Source: Casuarina equisetifolia (lineage: Eukaryota; Streptophyta; Magnoliopsida; Fagales; Casuarinaceae). Taken from it: DNA of 64,000 nt. Positions 1 through 11,635 of the stretch are shown here, piece by piece. The notes beneath the pieces were generated by a model that worked only from the letters and a program-made list of their open reading frames with translations, was not told where the DNA came from and searched no databases. The stretch spans positions 20,585,583 through 20,649,582 of the forward strand of contig CM052359.1 in NCBI GenBank assembly GCA_028551475.1, read 5' to 3'. Made by a program: the position numbers and the translations under genes. Position 1 is the stretch's first letter. Each line of letters starts with the position of its first letter.

Positions 1-1300
1 CTCCTGATTTTAAATGGGATATTTAGTTCCTTCCACTTGCAGTTCCTCACCATGGACCCTTCACCATCTCTCCACCATCCCTTTGTCATATTCTCTTTCT
101 CGTAGTGTAAGAGAAAAACCATCATATTGCCTCCATATATTATCTTCATGTTGGTGAAAATGTCATCCTTTTTGCTTGCACAACACTTGCTTAGAAAGCC
201 TTTGGTCCATACACCATCGTGCTAGTGCTCTAATCCGTTGATTCTCCTTAGGCCATGTCTACCCCAGCACTTAGAACCCTAATAGAAGAACATAATTCCT
301 CTAAGGGCCAATCTAACAATCTTTTTTGTAGTCATTTCAAAAAACCAATCATAATAAACATAATTGTTAGAAATTGCATGGTAGACTTACAAACAAAGAT
401 CCAAAGGAGAAAGAATTCACATCCAATGTTGTAATGTCTTAAGAAAAGAAAAATTAGTCTTTCGCTGAAGCATAACTTTAACAAATCATGCAAGCTTTCC
501 ATTAGAAGGGTACATTGAATAAAATTACTAGTTTTAGAGTTTTTTTTTTTCTGTTATTATAAGCTAAATTTATTTCAATGCATGGATTATTACTTAGGAG
601 CTAGCCATCACATTATTTGAAACAAATTTTTTTTTTCAAAATTCATAATTCTCATCCATCCATGTCAGTACATCTCCTTAATGGAAACATTACTTTTATC
701 ATTAATATTGGTAATATCACTTTTAGTCCTTATATAGTGTTAAAAAATTTCCTCTTCGTTCTCAAATTTTGATTTAACCTTATCTCAATTTCCAAAGTCT
801 ATAAAAATAATGATTGTTGTGTTATCCTGGATTCTAACTTCTATCTTTTTCAAGCTCGTTCAACTAGCAAATTGATAAGCTTGGGTAGTGTTCATTAAGG
901 CCTCTACTTTTAGATTTCATTTCCCATATCTTTTGATTTATTTAAATGTATTTTCTTAAATCAGGACATGCTTTGTAATGCCAATATCAGTAATAATATT
1001 TCTCCTTTTCATTAACACTTAGGTTATAGTATCTTTTTTACATCTAAAATGCATTATTTGCATGCTCACCAAACAATCATGTGCCACATTTCCTACTTGC
1101 CTCTTACATGTTACTTTTTTTTTCCCCTCATTTACATTGACATTTAGGGGCCATACCACACACTTCATTGTGATAAGTCTCATTTCTTCCTTACTTTGAT
1201 TGATGATTTTTCTTGTAACACTTGTGTTTTCCTTATGCAATCCAATTCCTAAGTCTTTATCACATCTTACTTATGGTTTTGCTTAAAAGGAATAAGTGAG
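1..1300. other. AT-rich intergenic DNA with faint retroelement traces
   Basis: No gene is recognisable. On the minus strand between about 1240 and 780 there is a Lys/Cys-rich open stretch, followed by a short piece that reads like a retroelement aspartic protease core (IDFGN where IDSG is usual), interrupted by stops. This could be a worn gag-protease segment, but the similarity is too weak to assign a family. Confidence 0.25.
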
Positions 1301-1369
1301 GACCTCCCACTCAAGGATCCTTTGAGTTATTAGAGATTGGTTTGGAAATTTAACTACCTTACCATAATG

Positions 1370-1997
1370 AGACCTAAGATTTGCTATGCTATTTAAATTG
1401 AATCAAAGCAATTTCACATGAATGGAACCTTAAAAGTCGTAAAGTACTTGAAAAGATGTTTAGGATTAAGAATTCTTGTCTAGAGATTGCAAGATGGAAA
1501 TGATAACATACTATGATACAAAATACATTACTTACCTTATGAGCTAGAGATTGGCAATAAGATTTGAATCATATTAGAAAATTCTTTTCTATCATGGAGG
1601 ATGAAAAAAATAATTGACTGTGTTGTTATCATCTACAAAGTTTGAATATCGAGCCATGACCAAAATTAATTGTGAAGTTGTTTGTTTTAAAGGACTATTG
1701 TGGGTTCTTAAAGTTTAGGTAAAGGGTCCTATACTTTTATTCAATGACAATGATGTTGCTGCCAAGTTTTTTGTCAATCCTATAGTTCATGAGAAAATGA
1801 AACAAATTGAGGTATATTGTTACTTCACAAGAGATAAGATTTAAGGAGTCATCAAGATGAAAGAAATACAGACTACAAAATAGCCTACAAATATCTTCAC
1901 CAAAACCTTTTTTTTATAGAAAATATACATATTTATTGAGCAAGCTTAGTGTGTTTGATATTTACAAACGACCCAAATTGTCAGCTTGAGGGGAGTA
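1370..1997 (+). mobile_element. Ty1/copia pol 3' remnant (RT end and RNase H)
   Basis: Broken reading frames on the plus strand follow the order expected for the end of a copia polyprotein. A KVVKYLKRCLGL-like piece near 1420-1470 corresponds to the RT/RNase H junction. A FVNPIVHEKMK piece near 1768-1803 corresponds to the RNase H motif that normally reads NPxxHxRxKH. A PTNIFTK piece near 1885-1908 corresponds to the common C-terminal ADxxTK motif. Stops and frameshifts separate them, so the copy is dead. A purine-rich tract at 1986-1997 is in the place of the polypurine tract. Family assignment comes from motif order; no flanking repeats were found to delimit the element. Confidence 0.65.
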
Positions 1998-2225
1998 TTG
2001 GAGATATGACTGTATATTGATTATTATTCCTTCCTTATACGAATTGATATGTTTACCATGTAGCATAGTCTACTTTAGGAATTATCTATGTATAGTAGTA
2101 GAATATTTTCCTTTGTCAATTGTATAATGTTCATTACAATAAGTCCTTATGCTATACAAGGATAATTATTGTACATTTTCTCTCAAGAAAGCAATGCACA
2201 GATATTTCCAAGTCTTATGTCTTTC
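1998..2225 (+). repeat. Probable 3' LTR of the decayed copia element
   Basis: The sequence directly after the purine tract has LTR-like character: it is AT-rich, lies right after the RNase H end, and runs into a CT-rich stretch with TCTCTCAAG near 2180. No partner LTR was found in the window, so both boundaries are estimates. Confidence 0.35.
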
Positions 2226-2700
2226 TTCATTCTTGCTTTGTGACAAGGCCACTTGCATAATTTTCATATCTTATGCAAACCTTCTTTCCTTTTCTTTTGA
2301 ATTTCCACTTAAGCCTTTTTGAAATGCAAAAGTGACTTGCCTTTGATGTGATATCCTCCTTCTTCATTATGAAGTGTGTAGACTTGGTCTTGGTGCCAAA
2401 AGTCTTGAAAAATGCATGGATTCCATGAAGCCATGTTCTTTGTATCTTGTATGGACACCTAGCATCTTTTTCCTTTCTTCTTTTCTTTTGTCTTTGTCAC
2501 ACCTCACTTCACTTTGCACACACTCAAATACCTTTTCTTAATATCATTTAATCACATGGGCTGGATCTCATAGATATGCATAAGCCATGCCTTGAGCTTA
2601 TATTTTGGACCATTAAAGCAAACATGTTATAGTATTTTTCCATGACACATAAGTGTATAAAGCCAAATAGAAACATTTTAATATTTATTTCTATAAAGCC
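2226..2700. other. Intergenic, no gene seen
   Basis: AT-rich sequence between two retroelement fragments. CT-rich runs are present but no open frame or motif could be supported. Confidence 0.4.
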
Positions 2701-3830
2701 ATAAATGTATATTCCTTTAAATAATGAACAAATATAATCACAAGAAATATTTATTGAGTAAAAGCATATTGGTCATGAAAATAATGATTTTATCAATAGT
2801 CCAACATATCATCATAAAAAACCTTAGCTCACACAACTTAACAGATGCTTATTTGCTTTAAAAATAACCATAGAATTATTTTTGTGAACAAAATGTCATA
2901 TACATAAATGAATAGAATGACAAAATTTTCCATGTCATTGAGTAAACCACTAGCTAGGAGAGCTTTTGTGAATTTTTGCATACTACAAAACCTGCTTTAA
3001 TCCATATTTGATTTCTATAAGTGACAAATCATACCTTTCCTATAAATTTGTAAACTAGGTAGAAGTTGCATGTACACCTTTAACAAATCACCATGTAAAA
3101 AGGTATTTTGAACATTTAGGTGAAATGATAGCATTTGTAGACAATTGCTAATGTGGTCACATTTATTACAATAATCATTTTGTTTGTAGGGGAAAATGTC
3201 TTGTGATAATCCAATCCCTCATGTTGATTAAAGCCCTATGCCACCAATCTTGTCTTATACTTATCAATACTTTTACTCTTCAAGTACTTGACCTTATACA
3301 CTCATTTGCATCTAACTAGGTGACATCCAAGTGGTAAAGGTATAAGGTCCCATGCGTGCTTGGCTTGAAGGGCCATAAGTTCGAGGCCCATGGCCTTGAT
3401 CCATTGAATATCTATTTGAGCCTAATGGTAGGTCTTAGGTTCCTAAATGTCTGAAATAAAATGCATATAAGGAGTTAATAGTAGGGGGGAAAGCTCCACA
3501 TGAAAACATGGGTAGAAATAGGATACAAAGATATGGAAGCAATGGATGTAATAGTTGGACATACATAATTAGTAGTCCATATTGGTGGACGGGTGGGGCA
3601 TCCAAAACATTGGGGTTCTAGTGGAAATGGCTTGGAATTAGGTTTAGTTAGGGCAAGTAGTTGAGGTGGTGGTGAAGATATGGAAGCCAAAGGAGATGAC
3701 TCTGCATGTGTTTGCAAAGAACTAGTGACTGGAGATATTTCTATAGGAATGAGTTTTAGGACATATGGTGTAATTGGTTGAACCATTAGATCGGGTATAG
3801 TAGATAGATTAGAAGCAACTGGCAACTATG
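2700..3830 (-). mobile_element. Ty1/copia pol remnant (linker and reverse transcriptase)
   Basis: Read on the minus strand from 3825 downwards, this is a copia integrase-RT linker followed by RT. The linker ends with RPPIWTTNYVCP (about 3560-3600), the usual R-x-P-x-W-x-x-D-Y/F-V motif. Next come pieces matching the W-D-L-x-P-L-P block, the KYKTRLVA block (about 3230-3260), and NTFLHGDL (about 3086-3117), the copia version of NAFLHGDL. At least two stops replace codons normally kept as Trp or Gln, plus further stops and a frameshift. The element is dead and in opposite orientation to the copia piece at 1.4-2.0 kb, so they are separate insertions. Confidence 0.75.
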
Positions 3831-4079
3831 AGAGAATTTCTATGGTATTTATGTGTAATTTATTAGAATTATTAAAAATACTACAATTTGTTAATGTATA
3901 GTTTATCAAGAATAAGTTTTAATATCAATGATTTTAACAACTTTTTTTAACCAAAAAAGGACAACATCCTTACATATTTTATTACTAAACACCAAGCTGG
4001 ACATAATAATTATAGGTAAAGTTGCATAGGATTGGGGAGGGAGTAACCCTAACCTTAACCTTGATACATTGACTCATTA
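3831..4079. other. Intergenic spacer
   Basis: AT-rich spacer. A short telomere-like stretch (CCCTAACCTTAACC near 4045-4060) is too brief to call a telomeric repeat. Confidence 0.35.
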
Positions 4080-4580
4080 AGTGAGTTACAAAAATTAATA
4101 AAAAGAAAAAATTCACACATTTGTCAGCCATTTGGTTCCCTTCTCTAAAGACATAAATACGAAGGAAACTAGCACATCTTCTAATTATTTACTAAAGACG
4201 CAATGGAGTCCTCTGCATACCATTCACACATTGTACCAGATACAAGAAATCTAACTCAACAATAAGCGAATACAAACCTTTTGCATGACATATTTCGAGT
4301 CTGGTAAGTCGAGCATGAGCTTCAACGTGAGCATTACACCTTCTTCAAAAGTTGACTGAGAAAGCAAACATAATGCTACCCGAGCAGTTCCTTAGAACAC
4401 CACCACCCGCACTTCTTCCACTATGACTTGATCCATCCACATTTAGTTTTATCTGATTAGCCGGTAGTGGAGACCATTTCACCCTAATCCTACTTTTGGT
4501 GATGACTTGGATGATAGGAATCCTAATTACCCCCGGAGAAAGATGATCAAGAAAGCTCGCTAGGGCATGCACCTTCAGTA
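4080..4580 (-). mobile_element. LINE-type RNase H domain remnant
   Basis: On the minus strand from 4572, the translated piece contains WSPLPANQIKLNVDGSS followed by GGGVLRNCSGS. This is the characteristic start of the plant RVT_3/RNase H domain found at the end of many LINE polyproteins. After a frameshift near 4345 the similarity continues with EAHARL, ICHAKGLYSLIVE and FREGNQMADK, the middle and end of the same domain. Stops interrupt the second half. A host RNase H-like gene fragment is possible, but the context of decayed retroelements favours a LINE. Confidence 0.7.
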
Positions 4581-5181
4581 GGGGAGGATTTTAACAAATT
4601 AGAGTTACTCAAATGTTATTTTTGGTGCTAGATTTTTGTCCTTTTTTTTTTTCCTTCAACCATCAATTGCGGTGATTACGCATCAAGTAATATGATAACA
4701 AAAACTAAATCACCAAAAAAAAAAACTAGTGAAAGGGGTAATAAAGATGACAGAGCTTCCAATGCTCTTGAATTTAATCCAAATTGAACGAAAAGAAAAA
4801 CGATGAAATAAGTCAATCTAAATCCAAATCAGAACCTTATTAGTGCCTTAGCTTTGATGTACGGTTGACGACGAGCCTAGAAAGATCTGCGGTTAGTGAT
4901 GATGTTGCCCGTAGTTAGCTTGGGGGATAGATGTGAACTGCGACTTAATAACGGTTTCCCCACCTTATAATCTTTAGTCCTACGAAAGCTTAGCCGCTAA
5001 AATCTCATCCTCTGTAACAGAACAGCAGAGGAAAAAATATCATCACAAAAACTTCTGAAAAATTTTAAAAATGAGTTGGTAAAAAAATCATGAACAAAAC
5101 AATCCCAGAATAATTCTTTTTCCAAATATGATTATAGCCACAAAAGAATTCAAATAACTAAGGTTTCTAATTAATGTGTGA
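4581..5181. other. Upstream region of the 5-phosphatase gene
   Basis: Intergenic DNA with poly(T) and poly(A) runs near 4645 and 4715. No convincing TATA box or transcript start could be fixed for the gene that follows. Confidence 0.35.
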
Positions 5182-8100
5182 ATGTCTACTTCGTCAGGAA
5201 GACATCCGGAGTTAGATGTCACCGGTGGCATGACTAAGAAGACTGCCACCACCAGCACCGTTTCAACCACTGCCATTACAACTAATAGCACCGTCGAAAA
5301 CTCTACAAGTACAACCACCACTCCTGACAACTCTGTCAAGGGCCAAAAGAAAAAAAGGGTATGTATTTTTTCTCTTTTCTGGTATTCTTCAGATATTCTA
5401 TCTTCCTTTCTGATACGTATGAAGCATCTGTTGCTTATTGATTTTCGGTTCAAAAGACTGGGTCTTGAAAATATAATCTGTGCTTATAATTTTTATTCTT
5501 TTTGCATATCTTGGGAGAAAAGTCTATTCTTCCAAAGATTTTCGGATCAAAGCGAGACGGGAGAGAAAGCTCACTGGACGATGTATTCGGATGGGATAAT
5601 GATAGAGTTAATCCTGGTCTCTCTCTCTTTTCTCTCTTCTATATATATATTTATATATTACTTTAGGGCATCTTAGTTTTTTTTTTAATGGTTGTGTTTG
5701 TTTATTTCTTGTTTTGTTTGTCACTTCTTTTTTGACTAGTAGATTTGGAGAAGATCACATCAAGGAGAGAAGCTTTCCTGGAGGCGGCTCCCATCACGAG
5801 AAGCAGTTTCTCAGGTATCAGCGTTAGGTTGGTTAAGCCCTTAGTTTCCACACCTTGGAACACCCCGAATATGATATCATGAGAAGTGTATGATCTTTCA
5901 ATTATTAAAATAATATAATGAGGTCAAAATTGATCGTGGGTCACTTCCTGATTAAATCTACGCATGACAGGCATGACCACATAGCTATAAAGACAAGACT
6001 AAATCTCTTTATTTCTTCGTGTATCATCTTGGTAGCTTACCTAACGACAGTGAGTTTTGGTTTTTTTCTAGATATTTATGATGAAGAGGGAAGAAAATAA
6101 TAGGCACAACGAATATTTTCATGACTGATATTGACACTTAGGCCTTATTGTTTGAAAAATATTAATGTTAAAGACTTTAGGAGTTGTGATCAAGGGAAGC
6201 GTGTCGTTAATTTCTATCTACTCTCAGAAAGACAAGCAAGTCCAGAAATCGAAGGCCTAAACCTGTCCACTTTTGAAGAGTCTATGGCGCCGGCAACTGA
6301 ACTTGAAGATTATCGGTATGAGTTATCTTTCTTGTTTCTTGTTCGATTGGATCTTTAGTTGCTTTCGATAAGAGATCAGTTTTCTCAACTTCAGAACACT
6401 CTGGTTGGGGTGCAGGATATTTGTGGCGACCTGGAATGTTGGGGGAAGGACGCCCAACAATGGCCTCAACCTTGAGGATTTTTTGCAGGTGGAAGACTGT
6501 CCAGACATATATGTCTTGGGGTATGATAATGTAGACAAAACTCACATTTTTTAATCCTCCATGTATGCCAAAATAATGGGGAGTGACAGACTAATCATGT
6601 CAGACAAACTTTGTAAATCACCATTTCAATAGTACCATCAAAAAACATTTGTGGAGTAAGCCCTGCATTTATAACCAGACTACAATTAATGAATTATATT
6701 TCTGAGGGGGAAAAGAAAACGAAAAGAAACAGAAAAGAAATTTGAGAAAGATATAGATGGAAGAGTGAGAAGAACAGAACCTGTAAGTCGTCTCGGTTGT
6801 TGCACGATATGGTTCCACTTACAAGCTGCTAAGTGTGGTCATTGCTGTGCTTGTTGCATCTACTTTAGTAAAATCACTTGTTTTCTAAGTTTCTTCTTAT
6901 CTTCAGGTTTCAGGAAATCGTTCCTCTAAGTGCTGGAAATGTTCTAGTGATTGAAGACAACGAACCTGCCGCAAAATGGCTGGCCCTCACAAACCAAGCA
7001 CTTAATAAACCACAGAAAGACTCCATCTTCTCTTCTAATTTAGGGCAAGGCTCTAAGATCACAAACAACATCTTGAAGGACTCGAAGGCCCCAAGCAGTC
7101 TTCTCTTCTTCCAGAAGCCTTCGCTGAAAGTCCTTAGCATGAGTTTTAGGGCAGATAGTAGCTTTCTCAAGAGCTGCAACTGTCATGTGGACATGCACTC
7201 CCGAGAGAGGTGGAGACTACGAAAGCTTAGTGACTTCCCGCGTAATTTATACTCAGGAGCTCCTCCGATTCGGCATAGTAGCGTGGATGAACTCCTTTCA
7301 ACTGCAGAAATACAGTCCTCACCTCCCTCCCCCAGCAAGATGAATTACTGTCTTATAGCAAGCAAGAAAATGGTCGGGATTTTCCTCTCTGTATGGGCTA
7401 GGAAGGAATTAGTCCCACATATTGGCCATCTAAGAGTCTCCACTGTAGGAAGAGGAATCATGGGCTGCCTCAGAAACAAGGTAGGTTGAGAGTTAGTTGA
7501 TTTAAGTCCTCTCAGTTTGAGGCTCCTCAATCGGCATGTCTCGTATGGCAACCAAAAATGATCTACATTTTGTTTGAGAGTGGACTACTGGATATACTTA
7601 AAGCTGAGAGGTGCTTAATATTTAACTATGACAGAGTTTCGAACATGGTCAACCTAACTTCCTTTCTCGCTTATTAATCTGGGATCTCACTTGCAGGGAT
7701 GTATATCAGTGAGCATGTCATTGCACCAAACAAGCTTTTGTTTTGTGTGCAGTCACTTGGCTTCCGGGGAGAAGGAGGGTGATGAGCAGAAGAGGAATGC
7801 TGATGTGCTCGAGATCCTCAAGAACACCCAATTTCCGAATATTTGCAAGAATCCCGATACCAGTCGAGCCCCGGAAAGGATAATTGATCACGAGTATGTT
7901 TATATGTATTGTAACAATTAATTTCTTAGTTCTGCTTATGTCTTGTGTGTGACTTGTGTCGTTATTAATTCAAAATTGCAGTCGAATAATTTGGCTTGGA
8001 GATTTGAATTACCGTGTTGCTTTGAGCTATGAAGAAACAAGAGTTTTCTTGGAGGATAGTGACTGGGACACCCTCCTGGAGAAGGATCAGGTTTGTAATT

Positions 8101-8864
8101 GCTCTATACAGGCCGTCAACTAATAAAACATACAAGTGGGAGTCTCAACTCGTCCTTTAGTTGAAGTCACTAACATTGTTCAATGCATAAGAATGTGTGT
8201 ATGTTGTGTCTGGAGGCTAGATCTCTGATAGTGCAATAGTGCTGATTGCCCAGATGTTATTCTTGCTTAAAAAAGAAAAAGTACTCTATAAGGCATCGGT
8301 GGGTAAAACGTCCAAGGTGTCAATCAACAAAGAAGTACCATTTTCTTTCTCGTTCACAGTGACCTGTTGCGCGGCTGACTTGCTTTTTTGACCCTCCGTT
8401 GCAGTTGAATATAGAGAGGAAAGCAGGGAGAGTATTTAGTGGATTCAACGAGGGTCGTATACTGTTTGCCCCAACGTACAAGTACTCCCAAAATTCAGAT
8501 TCTTACGAGGGGGAAACAATCAAATCCAAGAAGAAACGCCGCACTCCCGCATGGTATCTCTCTTTCCAACATGAAAGCGAAAAACTTAGTTATAAAGGCT
8601 TAGTATGAAAAGAGTATTACTGAGATTTGGGAGTGAAATTTTAGGTGCGACAGGATATTATGGCGTGGCAATGGCATTGAGCAATTATCTTATATTCGTG
8701 GGGAATCAAGATTCTCGGATCACAGACCTGTATGTGCAGTGTTTTCAGTGAAGGTAGAAGTACGGAACAAACATAGTAGGTTCAGAAAGGGTTATTCGTG
8801 CGCTGCTCGAAGACTAGAGTTTGAAGACTGTATGCCTCAAAGGCACAGCTTATATGAGTTCTAA
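5182..8864 (+). CDS. IP5P: Type I/IV-like inositol polyphosphate 5-phosphatase
   Basis: Enzyme of the plant 5PTase family, which removes the 5-phosphate from inositol polyphosphates and/or phosphoinositides. Well-supported exons are the end of an exon at 6315, then 6416-6520, 6907-7480, 7697-7893, 7982-8090, 8405-8553 and 8645-8864; phases agree throughout. They encode the IPPc domain in order: [42 protein letters not shown] (catalytic motif I), PAWCDRILW (motif II) and SDHRPV. About 450 residues are secure. The N-terminus is uncertain: 5182-5358 gives a Ser/Thr-rich leader ending in a basic KKKR with a GT donor after it, while exons between 5500 and 6300 could only be guessed. One oddity is LRNKG where the family has LGNKG. 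Closest in feel to Arabidopsis IP5P5-IP5P10; the exact substrate class cannot be told. Confidence 0.85.
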
Positions 8865-9362
8865 TCGAATGGGCATTATATATTTCCTAACTTTATTACG
8901 ACTCTATATCTGAAGTTGGCACAAGTTTTTTTTCTTTTTCGGCTTTTTGTAGAGAAATTTTTTTTCTAGGAACTGCTTAAATCAGAGCACAATGGAGAAA
9001 AAAGGGAGAATTAAATAGTTAGAACACCAAGATTTGTTGCTGTTGCTCACTGTTGAATGTATATGTAAAATGTCAAATCCTATTCCAAGATATTTTGAAA
9101 AAATAAGAGTTGACTAGAATCGATAGATTAAAATCATATCAAAGATTGCAATAAAGCTGGTCTTTCAAAACCAAGTGAGTCAATGGTGTGGGGAATACAG
9201 CAGGAACTAAGGGCGTCTTATCTCTTGTAATCAGGCTTCGTTATACTATATTTATAGGGATGCTAACACTTACTAAAAGAAATGCCAAAGATTTTATTTC
9301 TAAACTAGGACAAGTGTACGGGAAACAAACCTAAGAACCGAACTTTCTGTCCAAACTTAGCT
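8865..9362. other. 3' flank of the 5-phosphatase gene
   Basis: Probable 3' UTR followed by AT-rich spacer. No separate gene is seen. Confidence 0.4.
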
Positions 9363-9746
9363 TCATTCATAAACCATATCCCAAACAGAAGTTGATTCTT
9401 GATCATGCGGGATCTCCTCCGATGGATTTAGATTTAGGTCCACATTCTTTTGTATATGGAATGCTCCATCCAGCTCTATATTTTCAACCCCTCCTTCCCA
9501 GTAGGTTGCATAATCTCCGAGAGGGCTGGCAGACACCTCGCAGACTTCATCAATGTTTGCTGCAGCAGTATTCTTGTTAGCCTTTGCAAGCTCCATAGTT
9601 ATCCAGTTAGGTAAGCTTATCACGGAGGGATGATCATGCAAATTAAAGTCCTTACTATTAAGATCTTGGCTATAATTGCCTTCCTTCGTACGATATACAC
9701 ACTGTAATTCGTTGTCTGTCTTCGAGCTCTTGTTCATAAAATCCAA
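9363..9746 (-). CDS. Unassigned 127-codon ORF, possible last exon or gene relic
   Basis: I do not recognise the family. The translated product is hydrophilic and acidic, with no membrane segment, and has a composition more like a real protein than chance: it contains LPNWITMELAKANK, a DLNLNPSEE segment and ends in WDMVYE. The frame stays open upstream of the first ATG for about 20 more codons before a TGA, and a pyrimidine-rich stretch ending in CTCAG lies just before it, so this could be the last exon of a gene whose earlier exons are lost. It might be the C-terminal part of a transcription factor. No promoter or partner exons were found upstream (9.75-10.6 kb). Confidence 0.3.
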   Translation of the reverse strand: MDFMNKSSKTDNELQCVYRTKEGNYSQDLNSKDFNLHDHPSVISLPNWITMELAKANKNTAAANIDEVCEVSASPLGDYATYWEGGVENIELDGAFHIQKNVDLNLNPSEEIPHDQESTSVWDMVYE

Positions 9747-9861
9747 ACTCCTGAGATTGGAAGTTTCGTAGTAAGAGGATAAGGATATGAGGTGGGGAGT
9801 AGAGGAATTTCAGGAAATGGTACTTGGAACCGGTGAGTGACCTAACAGATGCCATGAACAC

Positions 9862-11635
9862 GAGACATCTCTTGATTCATACTGCTTTGCATGTGGGACA
9901 CATGGATTTGTCACATTTGCCTGTTATCGTGCTTGTTCGCACCCAATTTAAGCATATACACTGCGGGCCCAAAACATGCGGCCCCCAGCTTCTTTGACTA
10001 CTGCATTTTGTTCTTGAGATGTTAAGCTGGTGATATTGATGGCTGATCTTGACTGAGGCTTTGATTTAGTGACGACTGATGAATGATGATGTAAGAACTA
10101 GCGTTGAAGCGACTCAAGTCAGGGATGAATATCACCGTTTTCATTATGAAGCACTAGCTAACTTAGTCTGCAAGGGACTCTGTGGTTGAAAACGGAAGAA
10201 ATTAATGCAGTAGATTTTTTTGAATTAGCTAATAGAATGGTAAGAATTACAGTAGTTAAAAAGATTAAAATTTCTCCCAGAACTTTTTTATCTGACCAGT
10301 ATTTTCAAAATTGAGCCCAACTTGCTAAATATCAATCCGGAAGACAAATAGAAGAGAAATTACTAAAAATATATAGGGGACGTCCAAACTCAAAAATACA
10401 GAGTAATGAAAAGTTGAAAAAGAAAAATAAGTAATCCGAGCTAATACTAACGACCTAAAGAGAAAGTTCGACTGATTTTCAAGTTGCCTAAATTGGTTGA
10501 CCAATAGGAGAGATATCATACGTTGATGTAGTCTGATCCACAATCCAAGTAAATATGGGTGAAGTCGACACAACTAAGTGTGAAGATAACTACACATGTT
10601 TATTTTTTGATTGATTTTTGCCTCAACTATATGAGGACAATCCAAATTATTTTTCTAGAGACGAGGCCATTGATGATACTATAGCAATTTCAAAATAAGA
10701 TGAGGTTGGGTTTAGTAAAAGTAAGTTGAAGAGAGGAATAAGGACACTGAAGATGTTGATCGTTTACCTACTGACGTCATGACACTTTGCATTTCATTTG
10801 ATGGATTCTTATTTTGAAGCATGACCATTTCCAATGTCCATTTGATGAAACAGTCTTGAAAGATGACTCTTTTATCTTTGTTTGTTGAAAAGGGTCTATC
10901 CAGATTTACTAGAGACGGAAAAAAAGAGGCATTTTATCATTTTGGCCAGATTTTTTATGGTAAGGGCAAGTATGGTTTCGTCATATTTCGTTATCATATC
11001 CTTTCTTAGACTGCTTCCATTTTGACCTACTGACTTAATGATTCTGCAGAAAAGGTTGTATATAGAGCCACTAGAAAATCAAAGGGGTTTTGGTTCTTTA
11101 CATATAAATCCATAGAGAAGTCGAGAAAGCTAAGAAAGAAATGTACGCTAAGAATGTTGGGTGGATGAATTATTTGAGCTTATATCTCCACCTCAACTCC
11201 AACAAGAACCTTTTGAAACAAGTTTCATACCATAAACGACTGCTCGATGGTGAGGATAAATGCATAAGAAACTTTGGTATATCCATTGGGAAGGATGGAT
11301 TCTTTAAGGCTATACTACTCATTATTTAGCCATTATGCTTCTTGGGTTGGTGGAATGGAACACTACTAGGTTAACCATTGGAAAAAGAAAAAATGAAACC
11401 ATTTGACTTTACTATAGTTCATTGTTACTCAATTTTTGTTAGGCTATGATGTTTCTTCATGCTGAAACTTTGATCATATGGTGAAACACTTGTTATGAGT
11501 ACTTCATCTTATACATCCATATTTTGTTGTTTCGTCTAATACTTCCTAAAAGCTTTCTTAGATGAAAGAGAGGTTTATTAGGACAATTGAAAAATGGTGA
11601 TGAAGTTTCTCAATAAACATTAGAGAAGTTAAGGA
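9862..11635. other. Intergenic, no gene seen
   Basis: Mixed AT-rich sequence. Short open frames exist on both strands but none resembles a known domain or has convincing splice partners. Confidence 0.4.

Noticed and set aside
4043..4060. Telomere-like CCCTAACC stretch
   Set aside because: Only about two imperfect units, expected by chance.
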